From IMG/VR virus record IMGVR_UViG_3300009124_000057, positions 1 to 32,059 of that record: 32,059 nt of DNA, one strand, 5' to 3'. Source of the DNA: a virus. The notes beneath the pieces are model-generated. The model saw only the letters and a program-made list of their open reading frames with translations. It did no database searches and had not been told where the DNA came from. This document shows positions 17,144 through 24,256 of this stretch, piece after piece (the stretch's first letter is position 1; each line of letters opens with the position of its first letter). The translations under genes were made by a program, and so were the position numbers.

Positions 17144-18220
17144 CTATTTATACGGTCTGTAAATGTTCGCTAATCCTTCATACATATTCATCACTGACTG
17201 AGATGTATGAAAACCGTAAGTAATCATATTTGACCTCACATCTAGATCAATAATGTTCTGCAGTTCATGATCTTCTATGTAAATAGACTTTGCATATTCC
17301 CAGAACGGAGTATCATATACAGATCCATACTGATAGTGATACAAAATAAAGTTAGCATTCTGACAAATAGATCTGTGCATATTCTGAATAGCATCTTCTA
17401 TGGTCTGCTTTCCATGAATGGCATCCATAGTCTCATAGATCCATTGAATATATCCAGCAACTGAGGTTGCTTCCATCGGTTCAATGAAGAAGAATCTATT
17501 CCCGTTCAGGAAGATTCTGCCATCAATGACTGGGTTATTAGCACAATAATTCCTGAACGGGAATGTCTTAGATACACTATCAATGCCAAACTGATTGCGG
17601 AAGTTCATCTCTGCTTCTGCATCAGTAGTGATCGTATCATTATAAAGGTATCCATACTGAACACGATCATCCAAGTGAATGACAAAACACCATCCATCAG
17701 GAGTTGCCACTGTCCTAGTCCAGGGAATAGGTTCAGGATTAGGCATGTTTGCCAACATTACTTTGTTGAGAGGATTGGTTAGCATACTGTAGTCAGTATA
17801 GTCCTTTGGAAATCCTCTACAATCATAGATGTAATCTGCATCTATATCATCATACGATTCAACATGCTTCTGAATCGTAGGGAACAATCCTGTATAACAC
17901 ATCGATTCAGTAAATGCCTGAGGATCGAAATGCATTCCAACCTCATTGAAGTTGAATGGGTGGAACCAGTTGCCTTTCTTTCCCCAACCTTCATACATGA
18001 TACCCATCTTAGGGGTAGCATGGAAAGTATTATTTTCCCAGTTCAAACTCCAACCAAAAGTATCCGCTAAAAAACCTGTTAGACCAGGAAATGATCCAGA
18101 TCCAACAGGTTCGGTTGGGATATCTTTATCATAATAAAGTTCAACTTCTGCATCTAACGCCTTCCAGTGCAGTGCTGTTAGCACACCTGCAAGACCTTTA
18201 CCAAGAACAGCGATTTTCAT
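17144..18220 (-). CDS. Flavin-dependent halogenase-like protein
   Basis: 358 aa, shorter than the roughly 500-aa tryptophan halogenases. The N-terminal GKGLAG (residues 7-12) is a dinucleotide-binding glycine motif for FAD. The family motif FFFIEPMEATSVAGY starts at residue 233, equivalent to the usual FIEPLE-S/A-TS block. K71 in TPKMGI aligns by eye with the halogenating lysine. The WxWxIP motif is degenerate: GWCFVIH at residues 166-172 replaces the second Trp and the Pro, so halogenase or monooxygenase activity is uncertain. The ATG overlaps the stop of the 49-aa gene by 4 nt, tying it to talC. Halogenase-like genes are known in cyanomyoviruses; substrate unknown. Confidence 0.8.
   Translation of the reverse strand: MKIAVLGKGLAGVLTALHWKALDAEVELYYDKDIPTEPVGSGSFPGLTGFLADTFGWSLNWENNTFHATPKMGIMYEGWGKKGNWFHPFNFNEVGMHFDPQAFTESMCYTGLFPTIQKHVESYDDIDADYIYDCRGFPKDYTDYSMLTNPLNKVMLANMPNPEPIPWTRTVATPDGWCFVIHLDDRVQYGYLYNDTITTDAEAEMNFRNQFGIDSVSKTFPFRNYCANNPVIDGRIFLNGNRFFFIEPMEATSVAGYIQWIYETMDAIHGKQTIEDAIQNMHRSICQNANFILYHYQYGSVYDTPFWEYAKSIYIEDHELQNIIDLDVRSNMITYGFHTSQSVMNMYEGLANIYRPYK
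17145..17152 (-). promoter_or_regulatory. T4-type late promoter, perfect TATAAATA
   Basis: Minus-strand CCGTATAAATAGG, with the 8-mer ending 32 nt before the GTG at 17113. This is the full T4-like late consensus. It overlaps the stop of the halogenase-like gene (17144-17146) and marks the boundary between the early operon and the late virion block. Confidence 0.8.
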
Positions 18221-18366
18221 ATTGGTCGGGGATTTCCTCTAATATCAGCATTTGGCATCTCTGCCTGTGCAATTTGTTTTGCCTCGTGTTGATACAATGC
18301 TTCAACAATCCGCTTGTGATATTTAGTACTTCCTTCCAACCTATAGGTCACTTCCCACTTTCTCAT
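18217..18366 (-). CDS. Small conserved-type phage protein, 49 aa
   Basis: Translated by hand: starts MRKWEVTYRLEGSTKYHK, ends ADIRGNPRPI, 49 residues. Both ends are 4-nt ATGA overlaps, with the talC stop on one side and the halogenase-like start on the other, which argues strongly that it is a real, translationally coupled gene. It is basic and aromatic with no membrane segment. I recall similar tiny proteins in cyanophages but no function. Confidence 0.75.
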   Translation of the reverse strand: MRKWEVTYRLEGSTKYHKRIVEALYQHEAKQIAQAEMPNADIRGNPRPI

Positions 18367-19019
18367 AATCCTAATTTTGCCCAATCTTTTTCAAACTGTG
18401 CTAATCCCAAGTCAGTCAATGAATGTTGGTACATCTTTTCAAATAGTGATGGTGGCATTGTAACCACATCAGCACCATAGCAAAATGCTTTTTCAACATG
18501 TTGTACCGATCGTGTGGATGCTGCTAGAACTTCAGTTGTCATAACTGTTTGCCTTTCATAGCAATCAGCAATATCTTTGATTAGTCCTAGTGCATCAAAT
18601 CTCTGGTCTTCTACCCTACCAATAAAAGGTGAAACATAGGCAGCACCTGCTTTAGCAGCAAGAATTGCTTGTGAGACCGAGAAAATAAGTGTTACGTTTA
18701 CTGCGACTCCAAAGTCAGACAGTTGTCTACATGCTTTTAGACCTTCATATGTACATGGCACTTTGATAGTGACATTGTGCGACATATTATAGTAATCTTC
18801 TGCTTCCTCCAACATACCTTCAGCAGTTGGTGACATGACTTCAGCACTAATGCTGGCACCATATCCATCAAAAATGTCACAGATATCTCTAATGACTTCT
18901 TTTGGGTCTTTCCCATAAGATGCCATTAGAGTTGGATTTGTAGTCACACCGTCGATGAGTCCTGTTTCATGATACTTACGAATGACTTCTACGTCACTCG
19001 TGTCTAGAAAGATTCGCAT
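18363..19019 (-). CDS. talC: Transaldolase (TalC/fructose-6-phosphate aldolase type)
   Basis: 218 aa, full length for the short TalC/FSA-type transaldolases. MRIFLDTSDVEVI contains the conserved Asp, TTNPTL (26-31) the substrate-binding Asn, TIKVPCT the Schiff-base lysine K86, NVTLIFS a conserved core strand, and YVSPFIGR the phosphate-binding segment. It interconverts sugar phosphates in the pentose phosphate pathway. Cyanophages are known to use it to help supply NADPH and ribose for DNA synthesis while Calvin-cycle flux is blocked, partnering here with cp12. The start has a good AGAGGAG ribosome site. It overlaps the 83-aa gene upstream by 26 nt and the 49-aa gene downstream by 4 nt. Confidence 0.93.
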   Translation of the reverse strand: MRIFLDTSDVEVIRKYHETGLIDGVTTNPTLMASYGKDPKEVIRDICDIFDGYGASISAEVMSPTAEGMLEEAEDYYNMSHNVTIKVPCTYEGLKACRQLSDFGVAVNVTLIFSVSQAILAAKAGAAYVSPFIGRVEDQRFDALGLIKDIADCYERQTVMTTEVLAASTRSVQHVEKAFCYGADVVTMPPSLFEKMYQHSLTDLGLAQFEKDWAKLGL

Positions 19020-19245
19020 TTTTCTCCTCTTTTTCTAGTTTAGACAGGCGGAAATACATTTTATAGTATTTGGACCTCAAATTAGAAACTATTTCAAAGT
19101 CCTCCTTATCTATGTGATCTAGGAACCTACATACCCCCTCTAATTCGCTAATAAGTCTTAGTATCAAGATACTATCAAGTTTTTGTATATCGTAAGACTT
19201 TCTAAGCAGGGTATAGTTCGTTGTATCTGAGGAATCGTTTGACAT
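18994..19245 (-). CDS. Hypothetical protein, 83 aa
   Basis: 83 aa, mostly helical and charged, with a Leu-rich middle (LDSILILRLISELEGVCRFL) and a Lys/Glu-rich end. A strong ribosome site (GGAGGT) sits 8 nt before the ATG, which supports the start. It overlaps talC by 26 nt and the upstream small gene by about 44 nt. No function recognised. Confidence 0.6.
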   Translation of the reverse strand: MSNDSSDTTNYTLLRKSYDIQKLDSILILRLISELEGVCRFLDHIDKEDFEIVSNLRSKYYKMYFRLSKLEKEEKNANLSRHE

Positions 19246-19384
19246 TTGGTTCTACCTCCAAACTGTCACAAACTGCTAAGTATGATTCCCACTCACTCTG
19301 CAGATGCGAAGGAATCTGCACATGCAATGAGGTCGCATTCTCTGTGTCCGAGCATGAGGGATTTGAGTTCGACTGCTTTTTCAT
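19202..19384 (-). CDS. Hypothetical protein, up to 60 aa, start uncertain
   Basis: From the ATG at 19384 it encodes 60 aa, but the first 19 or so residues are Ser/Asn-rich and overlap the 100-aa gene by 92 nt. The C-terminal part (SHLQSEWESYLAVCDSLEVE, then RFLRYNELYPA) looks like a real folded small protein. A non-ATG start, TTG at 19327 or GTG at 19321, would shorten it to 39-41 aa and cut the overlap to about 30 nt. No function recognised. Confidence 0.5.
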   Translation of the reverse strand: MKKQSNSNPSCSDTENATSLHVQIPSHLQSEWESYLAVCDSLEVEPNVKRFLRYNELYPA

Positions 19385-19595
19385 ATTCTTTTTTGTGATG
19401 GTTGATTACATCATCGATGCAAGATAGAATCTCCTCATACGCTCGTCGTGGATCGACTTTCTCATCTTGGAGGTAATCATCGATGCAATCTTGCATACGA
19501 TCTTTACGTTGGACTTCATACTCTTTCTGCCAATAGTCATTGGGAACTTGAATGTCAGGGCGTCCTTCAACAGTCATGGGATCTCTCAGTTTCAC
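19293..19595 (-). CDS. Hypothetical protein, 100 aa
   Basis: 100 aa, acidic and helical, with charged repeats (QRKDRMQDCIDDYLQDEK) and a predicted helix pair around residues 55-85. Its ATG overlaps the preceding gene's stop by 4 nt (ATGA), indicating coupling. No motif or membrane segment; function unknown. The position in the early operon suggests a host-takeover or metabolic accessory role. Confidence 0.65.
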   Translation of the reverse strand: MKLRDPMTVEGRPDIQVPNDYWQKEYEVQRKDRMQDCIDDYLQDEKVDPRRAYEEILSCIDDVINHHKKEYEKAVELKSLMLGHRECDLIACADSFASAE

Positions 19596-19879
19596 TTGAT
19601 AATAGGGGAAGTGGGAGTAATGATCTTACTAAACATCTGGTTGTAATTTTGAGCAATTTCGTCTGCAACTTTACCAGTGAAGACTACAAATCGCTTGCTA
19701 ACAACAATCTCTTTTTGAGATTTATCGACAAATGGTGCCCAGGGAGCAAAACCAATTTGATTGTTCTGCGTAGGGACTGCTACGATAGGATCGGAGACAG
19801 TAATAGTGTCATCAGTTTCTTCAATAACGTCTGCAACGACTTCTTCGCCACCAGACATGCGGATCAAACGTACTGTCAT
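19592..19879 (-). CDS. Hypothetical small beta-rich protein, 95 aa
   Basis: 95 aa. The N-terminus (MTVRLIRMSGGEEVVADVIE followed by ETDDTITVSDPIVAVP) alternates hydrophobic and polar residues like a small Sm/LSm-type beta-barrel, but this is only a fold impression. It is widespread-looking for a cyanophage early gene. It overlaps both neighbours by 4 nt, a coupled chain. Function unknown. Confidence 0.65.
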   Translation of the reverse strand: MTVRLIRMSGGEEVVADVIEETDDTITVSDPIVAVPTQNNQIGFAPWAPFVDKSQKEIVVSKRFVVFTGKVADEIAQNYNQMFSKIITPTSPIIK

Positions 19880-20049
19880 AATTCGGGATACTTTATCAGA
19901 ATGTATTCTACGGTATTAGCAACATCAACCATCGCATCTTTTAGATCAGGTCTTTGACCCGATTCTTGCAAGACCGTACTTTTGCGTTCGTCGGTAAGAG
20001 TCCAACGCCACATTTGCATGAGGTTACAATACCATAGATTGATTTTCAT
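19876..20049 (-). CDS. Small phage protein, 57 aa
   Basis: Translated by hand from the ATG at 20049: starts MKINLWYCNLMQMWRWTLTD, ends NTVEYILIKYPEL, 57 residues. Trp/Met-rich N-terminus, then a short helix (DLKDAMVDVANTVEY). The stop overlaps the next ATG by 4 nt and the start is 6 nt after the 155-aa gene stop, so it fits the coupled operon. Function unknown. Confidence 0.7.
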   Translation of the reverse strand: MKINLWYCNLMQMWRWTLTDERKSTVLQESGQRPDLKDAMVDVANTVEYILIKYPEL

Positions 20050-20055
20050 TATAGT

Positions 20056-20523
20056 TTAGTTGAAGATTGCAGTCAAGTCTTCCACTTCAACTTCAGGGGG
20101 TTCACTACAAATAGATGTCCGAAGCGGTTCATCGTAAGGAAACATGTTAGACAGCAGATCCTTCCAGGCATAAACCTTCAAAGCATCTGGACTATCTAGG
20201 CGACGACCCTCTTTGATCTGGTTGAGGTGAAACGACATGTCATCAACAGTCTTTTCAATTTCTTTCTCAGTCATCTTAGCAAACAGAGGACTAGACTTAC
20301 GAACGAGGTCCCGATAATACACTAGGGTTTCTGCTTCGGGGTTTTCGTCATAAGTACGTTGCAATGCTTGGTTCAGCACAATGTCAACGTTATCGTAGAA
20401 TTCTTGAGTGTACATAGGACCATACTTCTCAAGAAGGAATTTCTTAGTTACACGACCACGGGAAGTACTCAGTGCTTCTTTATCGGGGATAATACCCAGA
20501 GGACGATTGACAGTAAGTGCCAT
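20056..20523 (-). CDS. Hypothetical protein, 155 aa
   Basis: 155 aa, largely helical and charged, with no signal peptide or catalytic motif. An acidic C-terminus (EPPEVEVEDLTAIFN) could be a protein-interaction tail. It lies immediately downstream of tRNA-Ala, separated by a stem-loop, so its message may be produced by tRNA processing from the longer early transcript. I recognise the type as a cyanophage hypothetical but cannot give a role. Confidence 0.65.
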   Translation of the reverse strand: MALTVNRPLGIIPDKEALSTSRGRVTKKFLLEKYGPMYTQEFYDNVDIVLNQALQRTYDENPEAETLVYYRDLVRKSSPLFAKMTEKEIEKTVDDMSFHLNQIKEGRRLDSPDALKVYAWKDLLSNMFPYDEPLRTSICSEPPEVEVEDLTAIFN

Positions 20524-20550
20524 AAGGATTCACAGATTAGTTAGGATTGA

Positions 20551-20570
20551 TCGCTATTTGCGAATAGCGA
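20551..20570 (-). repeat. 8-bp inverted repeat between tRNA-Ala and next gene
   Basis: TCGCTATT and AATAGCGA pair perfectly around a 4-nt loop, 1-2 nt beyond the tRNA-Ala 3' end. No T-run follows on the minus strand, so it is not a standard intrinsic terminator. It may protect the 5' end of the downstream message or guide tRNA trimming. Confidence 0.6.
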
Positions 20571-20571
20571 A

Positions 20572-20645
20572 TGGAGAATAGGAGACTCGAACTCCTGACA
20601 GCCTGCTTGCAAAGCAGGTGCTCTACCAAACTGAGCTAATTCCCC
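20572..20645 (-). tRNA. tRNA-Ala(UGC)
   Basis: Full cloverleaf on the minus strand. Acceptor GGGGAAT pairs with ATTCTCC (one G-U), anticodon stem CCTGC/GCAGG encloses loop TTTGCAA with anticodon TGC, and the T-arm is AGGAG-TTCGAGT-CTCCT. Discriminator base A; CCA is not encoded. Confidence 0.93.
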
Positions 20646-20649
20646 GAGG

Positions 20650-20723
20650 AGCCACAAGTCGGACTTGAACCGACGACCTACGGTTTACAAAACCGTTGCT
20701 CTATCCAGCTGAGCTATAGTGGC
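20650..20723 (-). tRNA. tRNA-Thr(UGU)
   Basis: Cloverleaf on the minus strand. Acceptor GCCACTA pairs with TTGTGGC except for a U6-U67 mismatch. Anticodon stem ACGGT/ACCGT holds loop TTTGTAA with anticodon TGT; the T-arm is GTCGG-TTCAAGT-CCGAC. CCA not encoded. Four nt from tRNA-Ala. Its 5' end overlaps the stop of the 54-aa gene by 10 nt. Confidence 0.9.
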
Positions 20724-20878
20724 GTGTCTTCAGTATATGTAGGAGGATGGAAAGCACAGTACTCATTGAAAGTGATTTTCATCTCTTTGTTAGTAAGGTT
20801 AGCATGTTTTGCTGCTTTTGGCAAGTTCCATTTTGCAGAAAACAGCATTTCCATTGACTTACGAGTTTCAGGACGCAT
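20714..20878 (-). CDS. Small phage protein, 54 aa, overlapping tRNA-Thr
   Basis: Translated by hand from the ATG at 20878: starts MRPETRKSMEMLFSAKWNLP, ends HPPTYTEDTPL, 54 residues. The segment AKHANLTNKEMKITF suggests a small helix-turn-helix-like fold, but this is speculative. Its start overlaps the upstream stop by 11 nt, and its last codons and TAG lie inside the tRNA-Thr gene, so tRNA processing would cut its message at the end. Function unknown. Confidence 0.65.
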   Translation of the reverse strand: MRPETRKSMEMLFSAKWNLPKAAKHANLTNKEMKITFNEYCAFHPPTYTEDTPL

Positions 20879-21089
20879 TTTCCTCCATAAATTGTTTCTT
20901 GAATTCTTCGACTTGCTCCATCACCTCATGTGGGACAGGAGCAGCAGTTTGAACGATAGGGCAAAGCATTACAGCAGAACCATCAGGTCTTTCGATACGC
21001 CAAATGCAACGGTTGCGTTCGCACATATCCACCATGAATTCTAGATACTGCTCTGCTTCTGCTTCAGTAACGCGAATGGGTTCGTTCAT
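20868..21089 (-). CDS. Hypothetical protein, 73 aa
   Basis: 73 aa with an excellent ribosome site (GGGAGG) before the ATG and a 4-nt overlap with the upstream stop. Contains three Cys (CERNRC, MLCPIV) and an acidic N-terminus (EAEAEQYLEFM). The Cys spacing is not a recognised zinc motif. Function unknown; early-operon member. Confidence 0.65.
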   Translation of the reverse strand: MNEPIRVTEAEAEQYLEFMVDMCERNRCIWRIERPDGSAVMLCPIVQTAAPVPHEVMEQVEEFKKQFMEENAS

Positions 21090-21403
21090 AATTTACCTCC
21101 CACAACACCACTATTTACAACGCGACTGTAATCATCAAGACTACCTTCTTGTATTGCTTTTAGATGGCAACGAGTGACATCTAAAACTGTTTGATACTCC
21201 AAACCAGTGATAAAATGCTGACCCAGAGGTTCTTTTAGGATGCTAGTGTGCATACCAAAACGAGTCTTTTTGATGTAAAAAGCATCATCAATCCATTCAA
21301 CATCTTCGGGGATGTCTTTTTCAACAGTGCCACCAAAAGAGGTGGAGAGTTTTGCTTTCACTTCTCGTTCTTGAGCAACTTCGAGCATTTCTTCGTGGGT
21401 CAT
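21086..21403 (-). CDS. Hypothetical protein, 105 aa
   Basis: 105 aa. Mixed helix and strand (GGTVEKDIPEDVEWIDDAFY; then HFITGLEYQTVLDVTRCHLK), with no signal or catalytic motif. Coupled by 4-nt ATGA overlaps at both ends within the early operon. No function recognised. Confidence 0.65.
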   Translation of the reverse strand: MTHEEMLEVAQEREVKAKLSTSFGGTVEKDIPEDVEWIDDAFYIKKTRFGMHTSILKEPLGQHFITGLEYQTVLDVTRCHLKAIQEGSLDDYSRVVNSGVVGGKL

Positions 21404-21585
21404 AACTTTACAGTATACATGTCGTCAGGAACTATGGCAGTGATTGACTGCCAGGTTTCGGTAAACCCTTCGTAACCTTCTTCATCCCATTTGAACTGAA
21501 CTTCTTTGTAGTCTCCCAGATCAGAATACATCTGAATTTTTCGTTCGGAGACGTTTACGATGACCTGCTCTAGAAAGTGTTCCAT
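21400..21585 (-). CDS. Hypothetical protein, 61 aa, first gene of early operon
   Basis: 61 aa from the ATG at 21585. The frame could extend to a GTG at 21618, but that lies upstream of the -10 of the consensus promoter at 21607-21635, and an AGGA ribosome site precedes the ATG, so the shorter start is favoured. The predicted transcript would start about 15 nt before the ATG. Begins MEHFLEQVIVNVSERKIQMY. Function unknown. Confidence 0.7.
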   Translation of the reverse strand: MEHFLEQVIVNVSERKIQMYSDLGDYKEVQFKWDEEGYEGFTETWQSITAIVPDDMYTVKL

Positions 21586-21606
21586 GGGTGTCCTGAGTAC
21601 CCACCT

Positions 21607-21635
21607 ATTATAGGGCACTCAGAGCAGCGTGTCAA
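21607..21635 (-). promoter_or_regulatory. Perfect sigma70-type promoter (TTGACA-17-TATAAT)
   Basis: Minus strand: TTGACA at 21630-21635 and TATAAT at 21607-21612, with exactly 17 nt between, in the 51-bp gap after the gp5-like gene. Both hexamers are consensus. The -10 sits inside a small palindrome (CCTATAATAGG). It should drive the early operon down through talC and the halogenase-like gene using the host vegetative sigma factor. Confidence 0.88.
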
Positions 21636-21636
21636 G

Positions 21637-24147
21637 TCAGTTCAGGTTGATGGTTGCACCAGAGATGATAACACCCGCAGTTCCAGTGAGGGTCATAGCT
21701 GCAGCTGCGGTGATAGTAACAGCAGCAGATGCTGTCATTGTAATAGCACCAGCACCAACAGCAACGTTGAAGACACCAGCAGCAACAGTAAACGATGCAC
21801 CTGCTGCAGCACAGTTCACAATGAAAGGACCAACAGTGTTGACCGAGAAACGTGGGATCGGGTCAAACGATGGTGCTGGCGTCAGAACATAGTCAACAGG
21901 ACCACCAACATTGGCAAAGATACCAGACTTTGCACGGGGTAGTTGTGGGAAGTTGATATTCTGGAACAATGTGGTGCAGGTTTCTGTAATTGTGTTGTTT
22001 GCAGAAAGAACAATGTCACCACCACGAAGGTTCATCGATGGAGAGTCGAGTGAAAGAGTGCCAGTAGGAGCATCAACTTTCACGTCCATGCCAGAGAGAC
22101 ATGTCTCAGTTGCGTTGACTTTGAAAGTACCACCAGAACAATTGATATCAACGTCAGAACCAAATACGAAACTGTGTTTTTGTGCTTTACTCGTGTTGCC
22201 TAGTTTCTTTCCAGCACCATCCTCAAGCATAGGAGCACCAACAGCGTTGACCATGATTGCACCGCCAACTTCCAGGTGAAGGTTACCATCAACCTTCAGG
22301 TGATAATCACCAGAAACAGTGTGGACTTCATCACCATGGATTAGATAACACAAATCCTTAGTTATGTCACATGTGTATGAACCTGCATAGGTAGAGTGGT
22401 CACCTACAATAGTCTTTTTATCGCCACTGGTAGTGCTTCTGCCCGTGATTTTTGCTGCATCAACACCAACTTTCTTTGCCTCATACTCTGCTGCCAGTTG
22501 ATCATCTTTCTTGATTGATGTATGGGTTGTGCCAGAAGGCAACACTGTAACCTGTGATTGTCTTCCAGGTATACCAGTATGCTGAACACTAGCACCACTC
22601 AACTCAGTTTTAGCACTAGTTAGATATGGACTAGATTCATTGAAAATTTGACTAATGAAGTCTGCAGCACCCTCACCACCGCCACTTTCAGATCCAAACC
22701 CAAAACCACCAATTCCACAATCAGATTTACCATTTAGAATTGCTGCTACTTGTTTAGATTCTTCATCACTAGCACAATAAGTAGTTCCCAAAAGTGGAAC
22801 CCAACCCTTATTTCTGCTATCCTGCCTCTTTCTATCACATCCCAAATCAAATAGATTCAGAAGCAACAGAATGATTTGGATAAAATCGGTCAAACCTAGT
22901 TTTTGAAGGTCGAAACCTTCAGCAAAGATTTTTGAACCCTGTTTCCAGGTGTCAATGATTTTCTTTGCGGCACCAATTGCGGCAACAATCGCTGCTGCTG
23001 CATTCACGATTTGAAGAACTTTACATACGATATCATTATATGCACTAATAAGAGATTGTGCCAAATCAGAAATTGCTTTGTTTGCAAGATCTACCCACGA
23101 CATTGCCTTACTGAGTGCCAAATCAATAAGTGATTCAAATGGGGAAATTGCAATTTGAGCAAAACTCAAGATGTTAGCATCCAATCCACACAACTGATCC
23201 AAAATCAGTTGAATTGCACTTTTGATAATAACCATCGTTGCGGTTGGAATGCCCGTAAATGATGCAATCAGAGAAGCACCTTTACTCAGCATACCCGCAA
23301 GTTCGTTCAGATACTCACGCATTGCAGCAACTGCCTGAGCACCTAAACCCATAAATGCGTTTTTCACGCCAGAAGTGATTTTTTCCAGTTGTACTGGAGC
23401 ACCGTCAGAAAGACGAATATAACCTCCGTCCTTTTTGACCAATCCAACAACTTGCTTTGCAACGTCCTCTACAAGAGACGTAATATGGTTGGTAAGACTT
23501 TTTGCAGGTCCACCAACACCATCTGCTGCTGCACGGGTTGTACTACTCAAACTAGTTGCAGCAGTTTTTGTACCAGTTGCGGTTTTGGTTCCTAGGTTAC
23601 TAGGATTGTCAGGACTGCTCTGACTTTGCTCTTTACTGGCACAAGTCTGAACTGAGTTATTTTGGTTTGCGTGAGTTTTGTCTTCATCGCCAATAACAGT
23701 GTTTGGACCCGTTGCAGTGGCATAATTGACCATTTTGCGGACGCCTTCACCAGTGAAGACAAACGTACTTTTGTCTCTAGACTCAGTATGCTTGATAACA
23801 CGCATAACGCCCATAACAACGGGCATTTGTGCTTCTTCGCCATCGAGGAAAAATCCCATTACGATAGCACCAGGTTGCAACTGACCAGAAGACTCACCCT
23901 GACCGTCATTACCTGCTTGGTTAGTAGGTTGCAAAACGATTGCCCATGGCATGTCCTCCGTTGGAAGATCTTTCCTAGATCCACCCTCAACGTTAGTATA
24001 CCAACCAAGAACCCTACACTTCACACGGTTGATTTCCAGTGGGTCTTGGTTATCCTCAACTTCACCAATCCACCACTGCATACCATCTTTACCCATGAAG
24101 TCATGACTTCTTTCTTTGGGGAAACCTTCTGTAGATGATACAGCCAT
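21637..24147 (-). CDS. gp5: Baseplate hub/central spike protein, gp5-like
   Basis: 836 aa. Residues about 15-130 (MQWWIGEVEDNQDP, GWYTNVEGG, MPVVMGVMR) match the OB-fold start of T4 gp5-type hub proteins. The C-terminal 200 or so residues alternate short beta-strands (YHLKVDGNLHLEVGGA, VTITAAAAMTLTGTAG), as expected of the trimeric beta-helix needle. In between is a long hydrophobic helical region (about 210-440) and a Gly/Ser region. I see no lysozyme domain, unlike T4 gp5, so cell-wall cutting may be provided by the GH19 and peptidase-bearing proteins nearby. A late promoter lies 28 nt upstream. Confidence 0.8.
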   Translation of the reverse strand: MAVSSTEGFPKERSHDFMGKDGMQWWIGEVEDNQDPLEINRVKCRVLGWYTNVEGGSRKDLPTEDMPWAIVLQPTNQAGNDGQGESSGQLQPGAIVMGFFLDGEEAQMPVVMGVMRVIKHTESRDKSTFVFTGEGVRKMVNYATATGPNTVIGDEDKTHANQNNSVQTCASKEQSQSSPDNPSNLGTKTATGTKTAATSLSSTTRAAADGVGGPAKSLTNHITSLVEDVAKQVVGLVKKDGGYIRLSDGAPVQLEKITSGVKNAFMGLGAQAVAAMREYLNELAGMLSKGASLIASFTGIPTATMVIIKSAIQLILDQLCGLDANILSFAQIAISPFESLIDLALSKAMSWVDLANKAISDLAQSLISAYNDIVCKVLQIVNAAAAIVAAIGAAKKIIDTWKQGSKIFAEGFDLQKLGLTDFIQIILLLLNLFDLGCDRKRQDSRNKGWVPLLGTTYCASDEESKQVAAILNGKSDCGIGGFGFGSESGGGEGAADFISQIFNESSPYLTSAKTELSGASVQHTGIPGRQSQVTVLPSGTTHTSIKKDDQLAAEYEAKKVGVDAAKITGRSTTSGDKKTIVGDHSTYAGSYTCDITKDLCYLIHGDEVHTVSGDYHLKVDGNLHLEVGGAIMVNAVGAPMLEDGAGKKLGNTSKAQKHSFVFGSDVDINCSGGTFKVNATETCLSGMDVKVDAPTGTLSLDSPSMNLRGGDIVLSANNTITETCTTLFQNINFPQLPRAKSGIFANVGGPVDYVLTPAPSFDPIPRFSVNTVGPFIVNCAAAGASFTVAAGVFNVAVGAGAITMTASAAVTITAAAAMTLTGTAGVIISGATINLN

Positions 24148-24174
24148 ATCAAATAAACAATGCGGGAGTACAGA

Positions 24175-24181
24175 TATTTAT
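24175..24181 (-). promoter_or_regulatory. T4-type late promoter (ATAAATA)
   Basis: Minus-strand GATAAATATC, ending 28 nt before the gp5-like ATG at 24147, in the 109-bp gap after tRNA-Val. That gap also holds poly-A/T tracts and a 6-bp hairpin (24238-24254) without a U-run. Confidence 0.7.
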
Positions 24182-24256
24182 CAAAAAACCTTACAGGTCA
24201 ATTTTTTGGCGGGATTTTTTTCTTGCCCTTTTTGGAATCAAAAGTCGATTTTGATA

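Noticed and set aside
21586-21618. GTG start at 21618 for the first early-operon gene
   Set aside because: It lies upstream of the predicted transcription start and -10 box; the ATG at 21585 has a ribosome site.
24238-24254. 6-bp hairpin after tRNA-Val as a terminator
   Set aside because: Weak AT-rich stem and no U-run after it on the minus strand; the nearby poly-A/T tracts are not positioned as a terminator.
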